In this document: positions 24,301-30,758 of the stretch, in pieces | How the letters are laid out: each line of letters begins with the position of its first letter | Position numbering within the stretch: the first letter of the stretch is position 1 | Source: Paralithodes platypus | Taxonomy: Eukaryota > Arthropoda > Malacostraca > Decapoda > Lithodidae | Assembly: GCA_032716605.1 (NCBI GenBank) | Contig: CM064530.1 | Coordinates: 11,800,406 to 11,864,405 of the forward strand | Direction: 5' to 3' | Length of the DNA stretch: 64,000 nucleotides | Notes under the pieces: model-generated | Told to the model about the DNA's origin: nothing | The model's database searches: none | Seen by the model: only the letters and a program-made list of their open reading frames with translations | Made by a program: the position numbers and the translations under genes

Positions 24301-27300
24301 TAACAAACACAGGAAAATGTAAACAAGTTAGGCTAAATGTAGCCTTGTAAATCCTATGATAAAATGGCCTAATAATTGTTGTTATTGCTTTGCTATGAAT
24401 TTCGTAATGTTACGAACTTGAATTGAATTGGGGATACTTGTTAAGCTTGTAGATGGTGTTGGTGGCATAGTTGTTGGTCTGGTCAATATGTTATACGATA
24501 ATTAAAGTAAATCCATAGATGCTGGTTGGGGGGTAGCAGATTGGCATCGTCTGCACCTACGCATGTCTCCACTTCGTCGATATTGGCGTGCATTTTTATT
24601 TTTTATTTTTATATGTTTCCCCATTTTAATGTAATGAATTCTTATTTTCAAAATTCGGGCTATGGGGATTTTTGGATTATCCGTGTTCGAATTACAGTAT
24701 CAGAATTTGTTCTGTAACAGACAATTTGACAGACAAACATATCTTCCTTAAGTCAGTGTTGTGGTTTCAAATTCAGTATAGCCGTAAACACTCTCTCTCC
24801 CCGGTAACATCAATAGTGAACTATGAATTTGTAATGGATTCAATTAAAATATGGCATATATTAAGGCTACATGTTCCTAGAATGTTTTTCGCCGAATCCA
24901 ATTTATATAATTAAATACGGCTATAGACGTGGTCTTTTATTGGGGAGATTTTAGGCACCAGTCGAGCAGGGCAGTACCCAGAGGAGGCCACATAGCCATA
25001 TGATATTGAGTTACTGGAACGTGGTGACAAAACAAAGCCATACCAAAGGAACTTTATATAGATTATTCATAAGATAATTTAAATAAAATATAACCTACTG
25101 TACTTTATATTATTTGAGTGAGGGGATAAAGTGGTAGTACTGTAATCCAAGGAAGAGAAGAAGAGGGAGAGGAGAACAAACGTTTGAATTGAAGAGACCT
25201 GCGCATCCCGGAATGGTTGAGGTTTAATTAGGTTATTAAATGGAAATCTTTAATGTCTCCTTCATATATTCAATGTTTTTACCATAAATGCACCATAGAA
25301 AATACTATTGTTATTTTAATCCAAAACATTAGTAATGCATGAGTTTCCCAAAACTCAAAAAGTAATGTGGACATCTATCTATCTATTACCTGACGCCGTG
25401 ATCCCCGAAGGGGTGGCCACGAACGAACCGCCCCCATGCACCTGTGTCCCCAGTCAGTCGACGCCCCTCCTCCCAACCAGCACCGCCTTCATCCATATGT
25501 AGAGGATATCAACAGAATGGAACGTAATAAGATGAGAATGGTGAGATGGATGTGTGGGGCCAGGCTACAGGATAGAATAACAAATGTTGAGCTGAGGAGA
25601 CGTTTAGGTATAAAGAGTATTAGCGAGGTCATTTGTACAAGTAGACTGGGATGGTATGGACATGTGGAGAGAACGGATGATCAAAATTGGGTGAAAAAAT
25701 GCAGGTCTGTGATTGTGGAGCGAGCTGCACCAAGGGGTGGACCGAGGAAGACCTGGGATCGGACTATACGTGCCGATCTCAAATCCAAGAACTTGACAAG
25801 TGAAGCAGCCCTTAACAGGGTTGCCTGGAATGCCGCCATTAGGACAAGAGACTGAAACTGCACGTATGTGTGGAGCACTCAGTCTTAAAATTTTATGTAT
25901 GTATGTATGTGGACATGAAATAGGCAATTTATTGAAGCTGGTGGCATGTTTGTGAAGTTATGTGGTACTTAACGAGTGAAATTCTTTAAAATGTATAAGG
26001 GCAAGTAAAACATATGTCAGGGCAAGTTAAAAAAACCTGTCGGGGCAAGTAAGTTTCAGAAGTCACTAGCCCGGGGCAAGTAGTTCCGCAACACTAGACA
26101 CTCGGAGGGTGGTAAAACTGGTGCTTATAACTACTCAAAAGACTAAAAAGGGGGGCTTCATCAAAAAGCCCAGACTATTATGGCCTTTTTCCCATAGACA
26201 TTAGCGATTTTGGGTTTAGCGGTGGTTTGGTCAGACTAATAGGATCGCTACTTGCAAGGGCCTGCTGTAGCAATATACATCCTACTTCATCTCTTTCCTC
26301 GCTACAGTATTTGGAGAACAATCATATACTTTATCCTACTTACCTTGATTTTTATTCTTATTTTAATGTATGGTACTACAGTGCACTCCCATTATCCACG
26401 CTCCAAGCATTCGTGAAACTTGTTATTTGCGGACACCCCTAAATATCTCCTTACAGTACCCGTTATCCACGCAAAAAACCCGCAAAATACTGTACCAGCT
26501 ATTCACGGTTTTTGAATCGGGTGGGCAGATGTGCATCCCGATTCTTGGTTTGGTTGGCCATCTTGCAGCTCACAGCCCACCCACCAAAGCCACCATTGTG
26601 TTGGAAAACAACCTGTTTACAAGCTTTTATTCTGCACAAATTTTATTAGGGCCTTTAGTCCATTCAGTGATAGGGAAAGTGGGCCTGGTGGTAATAATGA
26701 AGGAATTAAATGCACGGGACCATCAAAGCAGAGCTATGGAAGGTCAAGCCTACCGACGCCGTGTCGGACAAAAGCGGCAAAATTATGCCGATGATTTAGG
26801 CTAGGCTATATAGGACTGATTTCAAATAAAGTGTCTGGTAAGTAATCTCCTCATAATATGTATTTATTAGTACAGTATTCTCCTCAAATAATATGTATTT
26901 ATTGGATGTATTTGTGGGGAAATGAGGGTCTAAGATAGGTAAGCCTGGTACGACCTAAGTCGGTTTCCCATTAAAACCCCTGTTAATTAGTGCCCACATA
27001 TACGCCGAACCACTTACAGTATACGCGAAAGGGGGCCGGTACGACCTAGGCGCGAATACTGGGAGTGCACTGTACTTTTTTTTTTTTTTTTTTTTTTTTT
27101 TGTAATGTATGGTACTAAAAGTAAATTTTTGCCTGGGTGAAAGGGCCAACAGAAGCATCAAATGACAAGAAAAGAAGATAATAAATACTGAACAGTACAA
27201 GAAAACTGGATACACAAGACCATAAGAATATTCCCACACCTCATCAGTTTACTCACCACTAAAAAAGCAACCATAAGCCTTATTGCTATTTTACAGATTT

Positions 27301-29330
27301 GTATAATATTTAGGCCTACCTCATGATCTGTTTACCCATTACTATGAACACAACCATATATCGTACTTGAAATGAATCTGGAGATGGGTTTGTCTCCACT
27401 AAGAACACAGACTGCTCCCATTATGAATGCCATATGCCCACCACTGTGATTGATCAAGTGTGTCCCTTCTGTTTACCACACCACATGGCCAACAATCATG
27501 TACTCTACCTTACATAAATTTCCATTAATAGGAAAAACAACCATATACCCTTCCATGTATCTACCACCATGAAAACAACCTTATACCGTACCCTCCCAGT
27601 TCTTCATATTAACAGACATAATATCAACAGTCAGACATATGCTAATATTAAGTTTATAATTTGTTCTTTCCTCACCAGGAAAATAAGGAGTGCTCCCACC
27701 CTGAGTGCCGCGCCTCCACCACTGTGATAGGTCAACTGTGTCCCTTCTGTCGCCGCACCTTCTGTCTAGCGCACCACATGGCCGAGGTTCACGGCTGTGG
27801 TCAGGCTGCTCGGCAACAAGCCAGAACGGTATGTCTCTGAAGGGAGGGAGCTAACCATTACCATTTTATTACTTCCCCCTGAAGAAATAGGTGTAAGTTC
27901 CAGATAGAAATACTGTATATATTTATCTGACAATCATAGGAGTGAAAGCAAAGAATAACAGTTTCTAGGTTGGGTGACTAGTGATTGAATGGTGGTGGTA
28001 GTAGTACTAGTCGTTCACAAGGCTGCCTGGCCGAACAGCCCCGAGCTCCTAAGGAAGGCCGGTGCTGAGACTGAGTTTTCCAACAAGGCTCTCAAGGAAT
28101 CTATATTCTGTTGTTGTTGTTGTTGTTATTGTTGTAGTACCCTAGACTGTCTGGCCAGCAGTCCCGAGTCCAGTAGACCGAAGTCATCCAGATGCTCGGG
28201 CCCCGAAGGGGCCAGGGAGAGATGAGAGGGCAGCGAGGGAGGGAATCAGCAGCCCATATACTAAAAATTATTGGACTTCCACCCCCGGGCCAATGCATCC
28301 ACTGTCCACAGCCCACCATGCAGTGCCACCCAATCGGGTGATCTCGCCAGCACCTAGATTCTAGAAGGAAAAGTAGTACAGTACAGGAAAAAGACAGACA
28401 GAAACGGCTAAGGTTGGGTAGAGGATGCTAAATCTCCTCTGGATAGGACCAGCCCTCGCCCTATATTCTGTTGTTGGCAAAAGTGGTTGCGTGCTATGCA
28501 GTCTTCTATAATGTGTTTGATAGTGTGCTGTGTTGTGTTACAGCCCGGACAGGTATCCTGGACGGAGTCATCCAGCCTCTTCTGATAGCTAGCTCATAAG
28601 GGCTAGATGGAGTCCACATCGCAGCCTAGCCAGATGGACTCTGTTTTCACAGGAGAGGAGGGTTTCTGAGGGATGAACTTCAGGGGCCGTGCATGTAGCT
28701 GAGTGTTGTCTTTGAGTGTTTTGATGGATCGGTGCGTGATATGAGTATAGATGCTTCTGGAGGCTGGTTTAGGGTGGGCGAGGGGGAAGTGATGGCTATA
28801 TTTGTTTATGATAACGAGTGCTAGGTGTTGTTTTATATTTTTCTTGGTATGTGTTGGTGTTCTGTCATGTACAGTAGTGTAATGAAAACTATAGGGTGGC
28901 CATATTACTTTGGCTTGCCACTGTACAATAAATTAACTACGGTAACCTTTGTCCCTAGGGGATCTCGCGTGAGGGAGTGCTGTGCCTTGGTTGTGGTGTG
29001 CCCTAGAAGCAACCTGATAAGATAAATTTCTCTTTAACTTTATACAATTACTCAGCTGTAAATTTTTCTCCCAAGTTTACAGTTTATCAGATGAATTTTA
29101 AGATGAACACAAACTTTAGCTTGCAACTGTACCTGACTGACCATCCCCTACAGGTGATCTCGCGTGAAGGAGTGTTGTATCCTGGTAGTGGTGTGCCGTC
29201 CAAGAAGCCAAGTGCAACCCGCCGCCGCCATCTGGAACGCCGCTTGGATAAGCGTATGGAGGAATTCTCAGGGCAACGCAAAGCCAAGAAACCCGACAGT
29301 GACAAGGACAAGGGGAAGGGGGGAAAATGA
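4817..29330 (+). CDS. IGHMBP2: IGHMBP2/SMUBP2-type SF1B helicase, C-terminal 826 residues over ten exons
   Basis: IGHMBP2 is a 5'-to-3' RNA/DNA helicase of the UPF1-like SF1B family, ribosome-associated in the cytoplasm and also nuclear. Exons: 4817-4955, 8430-8574, 9337-9507, 14876-15054, 17089-17212, 18992-19168, 19898-21003, 21928-22041, 27679-27828, 29154-29330. Every junction is GT-AG and every phase matches, giving one frame of 2,482 nt to a TGA. Visible motifs in order: Walker B IIDECSQ, motif [13 protein letters not shown], motif [10 protein letters not shown], motif [17 protein letters not shown], motif [12 protein letters not shown], then two R3H domains, a C2HC-type finger, a Lys-rich linker, an AN1 zinc finger and a basic tail. 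The human protein has one R3H domain. The Walker A region and roughly 300 N-terminal residues are absent, presumably left of the DIRS-like insertion. No promoter is visible. Confidence 0.93.
5104..5275 (+). repeat. SINE family S1, partial copy
   Basis: After a T12G15 tract the sequence reads CAGGCAGACCCCCAGCGAAGCC and ends CTCCCCGGGCCAGGCGCCTG, as in the longer S1 copies at 42041-42390 and, reversed, 51790-52190. Confidence 0.7.
5276..5654. other. IGHMBP2 intron, no recognised feature
   Basis: AT-rich intron sequence. I see no coding segment, RNA gene or repeat related to others in the window. Confidence 0.5.
5655..5695 (-). repeat. short LINE 3'-end fragment
   Basis: GTTGTTGTTCCCTAGGCTGCC followed by TGGCCGAGCA is the reverse complement of the (AAC)n-tailed 3' end of the 9.8-13.7 kb LINE. 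Confidence 0.6.
5830..6035 (+). repeat. dispersed repeat R5
   Basis: The motif GCCTTTCAGTAGTTGGAG...AATAAAGTCCCGCCACAGCA recurs diverged at 6610-6790 (same strand) and reversed at 19380-19505. Two copies flank the LINE fragment at 6040-6600, so the LINE may have inserted into one repeat or between tandem copies. Confidence 0.5.
6040..6600 (-). mobile_element. Jockey/CR1-like LINE 3' fragment with poly-A tail
   Basis: The minus strand encodes the reverse-transcriptase C-terminal region with [30 protein letters not shown] and later [11 protein letters not shown]. After small frame breaks it ends in [10 protein letters not shown] followed by a long A tract (T tract at about 6046-6079 on the plus strand). 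It is 5'-truncated and non-functional. Confidence 0.75.
6610..6790 (+). repeat. dispersed repeat R5, second copy
   Basis: AATATAGTCCTGCCCCAACA and following sequence is a diverged copy of 5890-6035. Confidence 0.45.
6943..7035 (-). mobile_element. short LINE reverse-transcriptase relic
   Basis: The minus strand reads [20 protein letters not shown], like the C-terminal part of Jockey/CR1-like LINE proteins (QN.AARIILG.P). It abuts the MITE at 7045. Confidence 0.45.
7045..7951. mobile_element. MITE with long inverted repeats, CAGT ends, TA target duplication
   Basis: Ends are CAGTAAAAGTCCGTTAATCCGA and the inverted CAGTAAACTTCCGTTAATCCGA, flanked by TA on both sides. Inner arms (about 7200-7345 and 7705-7840) are also inverted copies of one another, so most of the 907 bp folds back. 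The CAGT start and TA duplication fit the Tc1/mariner superfamily, pogo/Tigger type. No transposase is encoded. Confidence 0.85.
7970..8030 (+). repeat. SINE family S1 fragment
   Basis: GCACATACCCCATAGCTGGGGG and AACAGAGCCCGT match the head of S1. Confidence 0.6.
8197..8211. repeat. (ATC)n microsatellite
   Basis: A short CATCATCATCATCATCAG run is visible. The surrounding 8030-8429 intron has no other recognised feature. Confidence 0.7.
8430..8574 (+). CDS. IGHMBP2: IGHMBP2 exon with motif III
   Basis: The acceptor is ACAACCAG. It encodes [20 protein letters not shown] followed by DHRQLPPT and ends at phase 1 before GTGGGT. It follows the previous exon directly in the family alignment. Confidence 0.92.
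8830..9190 (-). mobile_element. CR1/L2-like LINE C-terminal fragment
   Basis: The minus strand encodes [20 protein letters not shown] and [14 protein letters not shown], the standard 'R..NFF..RVV..WN.LP..VV' end of CR1/L2-like LINE proteins, then a stop. Related fragments are at 57535-57870 and 16690-16935. Confidence 0.7.
9337..9507 (+). CDS. IGHMBP2: IGHMBP2 exon with LTVQYRMH motif
   Basis: The acceptor is AACTTTCCAG. The 57 codons encode [15 protein letters not shown] and [14 protein letters not shown], which correspond to the QYRMH region of SF1 helicase domain 2A. The donor is ACAG|GTCAGG, phase 1. Confidence 0.93.
9665..9755 (-). repeat. 90-bp LINE 3'-end copy with (AAC)n tail
   Basis: A (GTT)4 run then CCTGGCCGAACAGCCCCGAG is a short 3'-end copy lying head-on to the tail of the next LINE, in the same orientation. 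Confidence 0.65.
9976..13690 (-). CDS. LINE polyprotein: 2A - PHD-like finger - APE endonuclease - reverse transcriptase, one in-frame TGA
   Basis: One reading frame runs from the poly-A junction to TGA at 9976-9978, broken only by TGA at 13429-13431, where the finger pattern calls for Trp. DIESNPGP (13522-13545) is a 2A ribosome-skipping motif. The next residues form C-x2-C (YICPTC), C-x2-C (LCNSC), [W]THFTC and WTCSSC, a PHD-like finger. The endonuclease has [20 protein letters not shown] and GSDHLPI, i.e. the catalytic Asn, Glu, Asp/Asn and Ser-Asp-His. The RT has [25 protein letters not shown] and SYADD. The C-terminus holds [14 protein letters not shown] and CPGC. No in-frame ATG precedes 2A outside the poly-A-derived Lys run, so the start is unresolved. 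Confidence 0.88.
12912..12924 (+). repeat. T13 run inside the LINE endonuclease frame
   Basis: Thirteen T's (A's in the coding sense) encode four Lys residues and preserve frame, so the run length is consistent with an intact ORF here. Confidence 0.7.
13694..13731 (+). repeat. poly-T (poly-A on minus strand)
   Basis: A run of about 35 T's separates the LINE's 5' end from unrelated sequence. It could be the poly-A tail of an older element into which the LINE inserted. Confidence 0.7.
13732..14060 (-). other. unrecognised open stretch ending in poly-A
   Basis: A minus-strand frame of about 110 residues with several Cys runs directly into the poly-A tract. I do not recognise it; a polyadenylated retrocopy or SINE is possible. 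The frame alone is not good evidence for a gene. Confidence 0.25.
14090..14505 (-). mobile_element. tRNA-derived SINE
   Basis: The minus strand has an A-box-like GGTGTGGTGGAGTGGTC and a B-box CCCGGGTTCAAATCCCG about 35 bp apart, as in a tRNA. A GC-rich body replaces the rest of a tRNA gene, so it is a SINE rather than a functional tRNA. Confidence 0.7.
14680..14822 (+). repeat. SINE family S3 tail
   Basis: TTTTGCTTAAGCGTTGTTTCC ... AGTTTTGGTTTGTTTATTTTG then CAAGTTTTACATTATAA recurs at 36240-36560, 41630-41742 and, reversed, 37640-37780 and 56270-56310. At 41515-41742 it is joined to a tRNA-like head. Confidence 0.6.
14876..15054 (+). CDS. IGHMBP2: IGHMBP2 exon, domain 2A
   Basis: The acceptor is TTTTTGTCTCAG. 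It encodes [15 protein letters not shown], an acidic [12 protein letters not shown] segment and [10 protein letters not shown], as in the family. It ends at phase 0 before GTTAGA. Confidence 0.93.
15205..15440 (+). repeat. SINE family S1 copy with poly-A and (AAT)n
   Basis: It reads CCAGGCACATACCCC, then an A20 run, GCCGACTCGAGACAGAGCCC, an A-rich (AAT)n stretch and CATCTAGGTCACCTAGGAGA. Confidence 0.7.
15495..16600 (+). mobile_element. RTE-like LINE, reverse transcriptase to 3' end, decayed
   Basis: The plus strand encodes [20 protein letters not shown], then [13 protein letters not shown] (catalytic YADD), a Cys/His segment [31 protein letters not shown], and [19 protein letters not shown]. 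It ends with the [16 protein letters not shown] terminus and a (TATG)n tail. Several stops and frameshifts show it is dead. Numerous shorter copies of this family are in the window. Confidence 0.85.
16690..16935 (-). mobile_element. CR1/L2-like LINE fragment
   Basis: The minus strand, with frame breaks, reads [16 protein letters not shown] sequence and ends near a [10 protein letters not shown] motif, resembling the 'YEERL..L.LPSL..RR.RGDMI' region of CR1/L2 reverse transcriptases. Confidence 0.55.
17089..17212 (+). CDS. IGHMBP2: IGHMBP2 exon with motif V
   Basis: The acceptor is CCCTTCACAG. It encodes [20 protein letters not shown] then [19 protein letters not shown], and ends at phase 1 before GTCAGT. 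Confidence 0.94.
17255..17455 (+). mobile_element. RTE-like LINE 3'-end fragment
   Basis: It encodes [18 protein letters not shown] sequence, ends GGAGCACTCAGTCTTAAAAT and has a (TATG)n tail. Confidence 0.75.
17711..17919. mobile_element. 209-bp MITE, family M3
   Basis: Ends AGTTGTGCTAATAAGT and inverted AGTTGCGCTAATAAGT bound the element. A second copy is at about 61086-61326. Confidence 0.7.
18069..18455 (+). repeat. SINE family S2 with (GATA)n tail
   Basis: GGGTGGGACTCGTTAGCCTTGG is present twice at its head, and the copy ends AAGGCGTCCGGCAATAGATAG. Related copies are at 30759-31135 and 54495-54815. Confidence 0.75.
18575..18830 (+). mobile_element. RTE-like LINE 3'-end fragment, (GATA) tail
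   Basis: The plus strand encodes [20 protein letters not shown], then RGRGRPRVR, with stops, and ends CGTCTGGCAATAGATAGAT. It resembles 51485-51790 and, reversed, 25374-25495. Confidence 0.65.
18992..19168 (+). CDS. IGHMBP2: IGHMBP2 exon with motif VI
   Basis: The acceptor is TGCCCTTCAAG. It encodes [20 protein letters not shown], containing the arginine-finger motif VI, then [13 protein letters not shown]. The donor is GATG|GTCAGT, phase 1. Confidence 0.94.
19380..19505 (-). repeat. dispersed repeat R5, third copy
   Basis: Its reverse complement matches 5840-5990, including TGCCTTTCAG and the CAGCAAGAC motif. The rest of the 19169-19897 intron shows nothing I recognise. Confidence 0.45.
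19898..21003 (+). CDS. IGHMBP2: IGHMBP2 large exon: two R3H domains and a C2HC finger
   Basis: This 1,106-bp exon (acceptor CACAACTTCAG, donor AAG|GTAAGA) encodes about 369 residues. A charged linker leads to a first R3H domain (about 20077-20256) with [17 protein letters not shown], then a Glu-rich linker, then a second R3H domain (about 20365-20532) with [17 protein letters not shown]. Both keep the Arg-x3-His signature and a SQGEG turn. After a Ser/Asn-rich linker comes a C-x2-C-x11-H-x3-C motif at 20896-20955. R3H domains bind single-stranded nucleic acid. Human IGHMBP2 has one R3H domain, so the second looks like an internal duplication. Exon borders fit the neighbouring phases exactly. 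Confidence 0.93.
21195..21255 (-). mobile_element. RTE-like LINE 3'-end fragment
   Basis: TTTTAGACCGAGTGCTCCACAC followed by TCTGGTCTCATGTCCTA is the reversed 3' end of the RTE-like family. Confidence 0.65.
21271..21575 (+). repeat. SINE family S1 copy with long poly-T/poly-A
   Basis: CTCAGGCACATTCCCCAT, a T40-plus tract, GGGGTGGCTGACT, an A-rich tract, and CATCTAGGTTGCCCAGGAGA to GCGAAGCCTAACCACCAC. Confidence 0.75.
21630..21715 (+). mobile_element. small LINE C-terminal relic
   Basis: The plus strand reads [18 protein letters not shown], like the 'LWNSLP' end of Jockey/CR1-like LINE proteins. Confidence 0.4.
21928..22041 (+). CDS. IGHMBP2: IGHMBP2 Lys-rich linker exon
   Basis: The acceptor is TTCCAATTGCAG and the donor AAG|GTTTGT. 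The 38 codons are Lys-rich and end in [14 protein letters not shown], which matches the acidic EEDF segment just before the AN1 finger in family members. Confidence 0.88.
22055..22240. mobile_element. diverged MITE related to 22871-23069
   Basis: ATCATAACTCAAAAATGAC and TTTCTACCATTTGGGAAGAG match the interior of the MITE at 22871-23069; the ends are degraded. It begins just after an IGHMBP2 donor site. Confidence 0.5.
22290..22440 (-). mobile_element. RTE-like LINE fragment
   Basis: AAAGACCGAGTGCGGTTCCGGC ... GGCGCTCCAGGCAGCC is the reversed 3' end of the RTE-like family. It is head-to-head with the next, forward copy. Confidence 0.65.
22441..23110 (+). mobile_element. RTE-like LINE fragment interrupted by a MITE
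   Basis: The plus strand encodes [25 protein letters not shown] and [13 protein letters not shown], colinear with 15900-16340. The copy is split at 22871-23069 by a MITE and resumes with AGGCTTGGATGGTTTGGACA. Confidence 0.75.
22871..23069. mobile_element. 199-bp MITE in an RTE-like LINE, TA duplication
   Basis: TAGGTAGCACCAACGA and its exact inverse TCGTTGGTGCTACCTA form the ends, and TA flanks both sides. The uninterrupted sequence in the 15.5-kb LINE copy (GCGTACTAGCAGGCTT) shows the insertion point. Confidence 0.85.
23133..23580. mobile_element. 448-bp MITE, TTAA-type, CCCTTCCCG ends
   Basis: Ends CCCTTCCCGCACGGGC and GCCCGGGCGGGAAGGG are inverted repeats. The right flank is TTAA; the left is CTAA, one change from it. 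TTAA duplication and CCC/GGG ends fit piggyBac-like elements. No transposase. Confidence 0.75.
23606..23870 (-). mobile_element. MITE family M4 copy
   Basis: AAATTTGTACATTTTTCGATA, GCTCGCTATCGCTCAACAGG and GGCGAAAGGTCTTAAAAT mark a family with at least seven more copies: 48415, 49021, 55778, 59262, 60738, 61355 and 61640 onwards. Confidence 0.7.
23867..23968 (-). mobile_element. RT relic (QLIMVFERG motif)
   Basis: The minus strand reads [20 protein letters not shown] then NGQAMENIS, as in the 'K.MVF......' segment after the YADD box of RTE-like reverse transcriptases. Confidence 0.5.
23969..25373. other. IGHMBP2 intron, mostly unrecognised; possible old DNA transposon
   Basis: AT-rich sequence without a supported gene. 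ACCGGGCTAGTGATTTTCAATG near 24020 is an imperfect inverse of CAGAAGTCACTAGCCCGGGG near 26050, which could be the ends of a 2-kb element; this is weak. Confidence 0.3.
25374..25495 (-). mobile_element. RTE-like LINE 3' end with (GATA)n tail
   Basis: ATCTATCTATCTATTACCTGAC then GGGGTGGCCACGAACGAA is the reverse of the 18575-18830 3' end. Confidence 0.6.
25496..25915 (+). mobile_element. RTE-like LINE C-terminal fragment, long open frame
   Basis: A continuous frame encodes [46 protein letters not shown] sequence and [13 protein letters not shown], then a (TATG)n tail at 25896-25911. It is the best-preserved C-terminus of the family in the window, but truncated at its 5' side. Confidence 0.8.
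26379..27072. mobile_element. 694-bp non-autonomous pogo/Tigger-like element
   Basis: Ends CAGTGCACTCCCATTATCCA and the inverse CAGTGCACTCCCAGTATTCG are flanked by TA. Subterminal Gs and Cs repeat the TATCCACGC motif. A plus-strand open stretch inside is not recognisable as transposase. Confidence 0.82.
27073..27410. other. intron with T-run and imperfect ACAACCATAT repeats
   Basis: A T24 run is followed by loosely repeated CACCA...GAA.ACAACCATA motifs, which continue to about 27600 on both sides of the exon relic. No gene. Confidence 0.4.
27411..27500 (+). pseudogene. degenerate copy of the IGHMBP2 AN1 exon
   Basis: TGCTCCCATTATGAATGCCA, CCACCACTGTGATTGATCAA, TGTGTCCCTTCTGT and CACCACATGGCC match the real exon at 27691-27787 base for base apart from scattered changes. 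Fifteen bases covering CRRTF, including one zinc-ligand Cys, are missing in frame. An AG precedes it (GAACACAG). The deletion should abolish the finger, so this is read as a decayed exon duplicate. Confidence 0.75.
27679..27828 (+). CDS. IGHMBP2: IGHMBP2 AN1 zinc finger exon
   Basis: The acceptor is TTTCCTCACCAG. The exon encodes C-x4-C-x10-C-x2-C-x4-C-x2-H-x5-H-x-C, the complete AN1 ligand set ([13 protein letters not shown] is the core). It ends at phase 0 before GTATGT. A degenerate copy lies 179-268 bp upstream. Confidence 0.95.
28014..28110 (-). repeat. LINE 3'-end fragment
   Basis: GGCTGCCTGGCCGAACAGCCCC followed by GAGCTCC resembles 9690-9755 and ends at a (GTT)n run. Confidence 0.55.
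28109..28875 (-). mobile_element. 5'-truncated copy of the 2A-type LINE with a different 3' UTR
   Basis: 28470-28875 aligns with the C-terminal coding part of the 9.8-13.7 kb LINE (GGAGTCATCCAGCCTCTTCT, GGATCGGTGCGTGATATGAG), with frame breaks. Its 3' part (28109-28465) ends in (AAC)n on the minus strand but has a different body (GGGCCCGAGCATCTGGATGA in the sense direction), shared with 50180-50665. Confidence 0.75.
28959..29006 (+). pseudogene. degenerate or alternative copy of the IGHMBP2 terminal exon
   Basis: GATCTCGCGTGAGGGAGTGCT, then GGTTGTGGTGTGCC, copies the start of the real terminal exon 195 bp downstream. It follows a good acceptor (CCTTTGTCCCTAG), keeps phase 0 and encodes [15 protein letters not shown] before TAG at 29004-29006. 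If used it would give a short alternative C-terminus; otherwise it is a decayed duplicate. Confidence 0.7.
29154..29330 (+). CDS. IGHMBP2: IGHMBP2 terminal coding exon
   Basis: The acceptor is CCATCCCCTACAG. It encodes [18 protein letters not shown], then an Arg-rich helix and a Lys/Asp/Gly tail ending with TGA at 29328-29330. [12 protein letters not shown] is a conserved post-AN1 motif of the family. Confidence 0.94.
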   Translation: MISREGVLYPGSGVPSKKPSATRRRHLERRLDKRMEEFSGQRKAKKPDSDKDKGKGGK

Positions 29331-30758
29331 TTGGAAAAGGACAAGTATAGAGTGGAATTTGGAGGCAAGATAAATTCAAAAGCACATGTGAAATTTGGAA
29401 GTGAGGTTTCAGTTTTGTTACTTGATTCTATTCTTCGACTAATTAACCCTTGTCTAGCAGGGTGTTTTGGGCTCATTTGGGCATATTCAGGCCCTCCTGC
29501 ATGATAAATCAAGCATCTGCATGAAGAAAAATATATTTAGCAAAAAAATAGGCACTAAAAGCTTCAAAATGAGACCAGAACGAGCTACGTAGCACTCGTG
29601 GTTCTCTTGCAGTGGTGCCACGAACATGGAAGTTTAGCATATATCGGTATATTTTTCCCAGCTATGCTCACTACTGGCTACACTGCCGGCCTCTCGAGAA
29701 CACAGGGAACATGAGTTAATGGGCGGCGGTAAGCCCTGGTAGTCGGCTGTCTGGCCCGCTGTTCTCCCGGCCATTTGCACTCGATTTTAACCCTTTAAAA
29801 GCCTTAATAATGCTCCTAACTTGCTGCAAATTGGTGCACGACTTAAGTCGAGCGCCGTTCTTTAACCCGGGAACTGCGGGGAGACTCTTAAGAGTTCCCC
29901 GGCAGACTGCGGGGAGACTCTTAAGAGTCAGAGAAAAAAAAATCAACTTTTGACATAGAATTTATTTTTTTATTTTATTTTTATTTATTTATTTAATTTT
30001 TTTTGGCCCCTGGGCCATGCAAAATCTCAGTCCTCTACCTCCCCTCCTTCCCCACTTTCCTCCTCTCCTTCAGTTATCGCCTATTTTCCCTGTTATTCCC
30101 TTATTCCGAGGTATATTTTCGTGCTAACATTAGAAATCCGGTTGCAGGGTGTGGTCATCACTGATAGCAAGCGAATGCAAGAGAGAGAGAGAGTATCGAT
30201 CGACTGTGTCTCAGTGGCCTTGGGGGAAATTGGCGGGAAAGCAGCTTGCCTCACCCATACATTATACAACTCGCGGGCTATATCTCCGATTTTGACCATC
30301 CAAACGCTGTTTTCACTCGTTTTATTGTTGTTTCAGGTTAATACCTTTATAATCAACCCATAATAGGCGCATATGGATAAATATTAATGCTATTAATGGT
30401 ACAATGAATATTTTAGTGACGGAAACACCTCAAATACATGCGCACAGGGAGAGGTGTCTAATTACCCCCATGCGCACTTCAGAGGTTAAGGGTTAAGGAA
30501 TACATATTTTTTTATTCCCAGTATGAAATGTGTTAATTATATTTATCCATACTAAATTTGTGTTAATTATATTTATCCATACTAAATTAAACTACCTGTA
30601 CCAGTATAACCCACAGCAATGGTTATTTTTTATTTTATTATTATTATTTTTTTTTAAACATATTTAAATACTGAGCATAGGAAAATTTATACTCCTTCCT
30701 TATGTGTATGGAATAGGTAATTAGACAGAAAAATAAAACTTAATATATAATATTTAAC
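29331..30758. other. IGHMBP2 3' flank, no gene recognised
   Basis: No convincing AATAAA signal just after the stop. Near 29873-29935 a GACTGCGGGGAGACTCTTAAG unit occurs twice, each with palindromic CTCTTAAGAG. Low-complexity T-rich sequence follows at 29960-30005 and a GA-rich microsatellite at about 30181. Confidence 0.4.

Noticed and set aside
24020..26075. A 2-kb DNA transposon bounded by CCGGGCTAGTGA-like ends
   Set aside because: Only about a dozen bases pair, with no clear target duplication and an RTE-like insertion in between. Too weak to annotate as a mobile element.
26370..26804. 144-codon frame as a host gene
   Set aside because: It lies within a TA-flanked Tigger-like element with inverted ends and has no recognisable domain.
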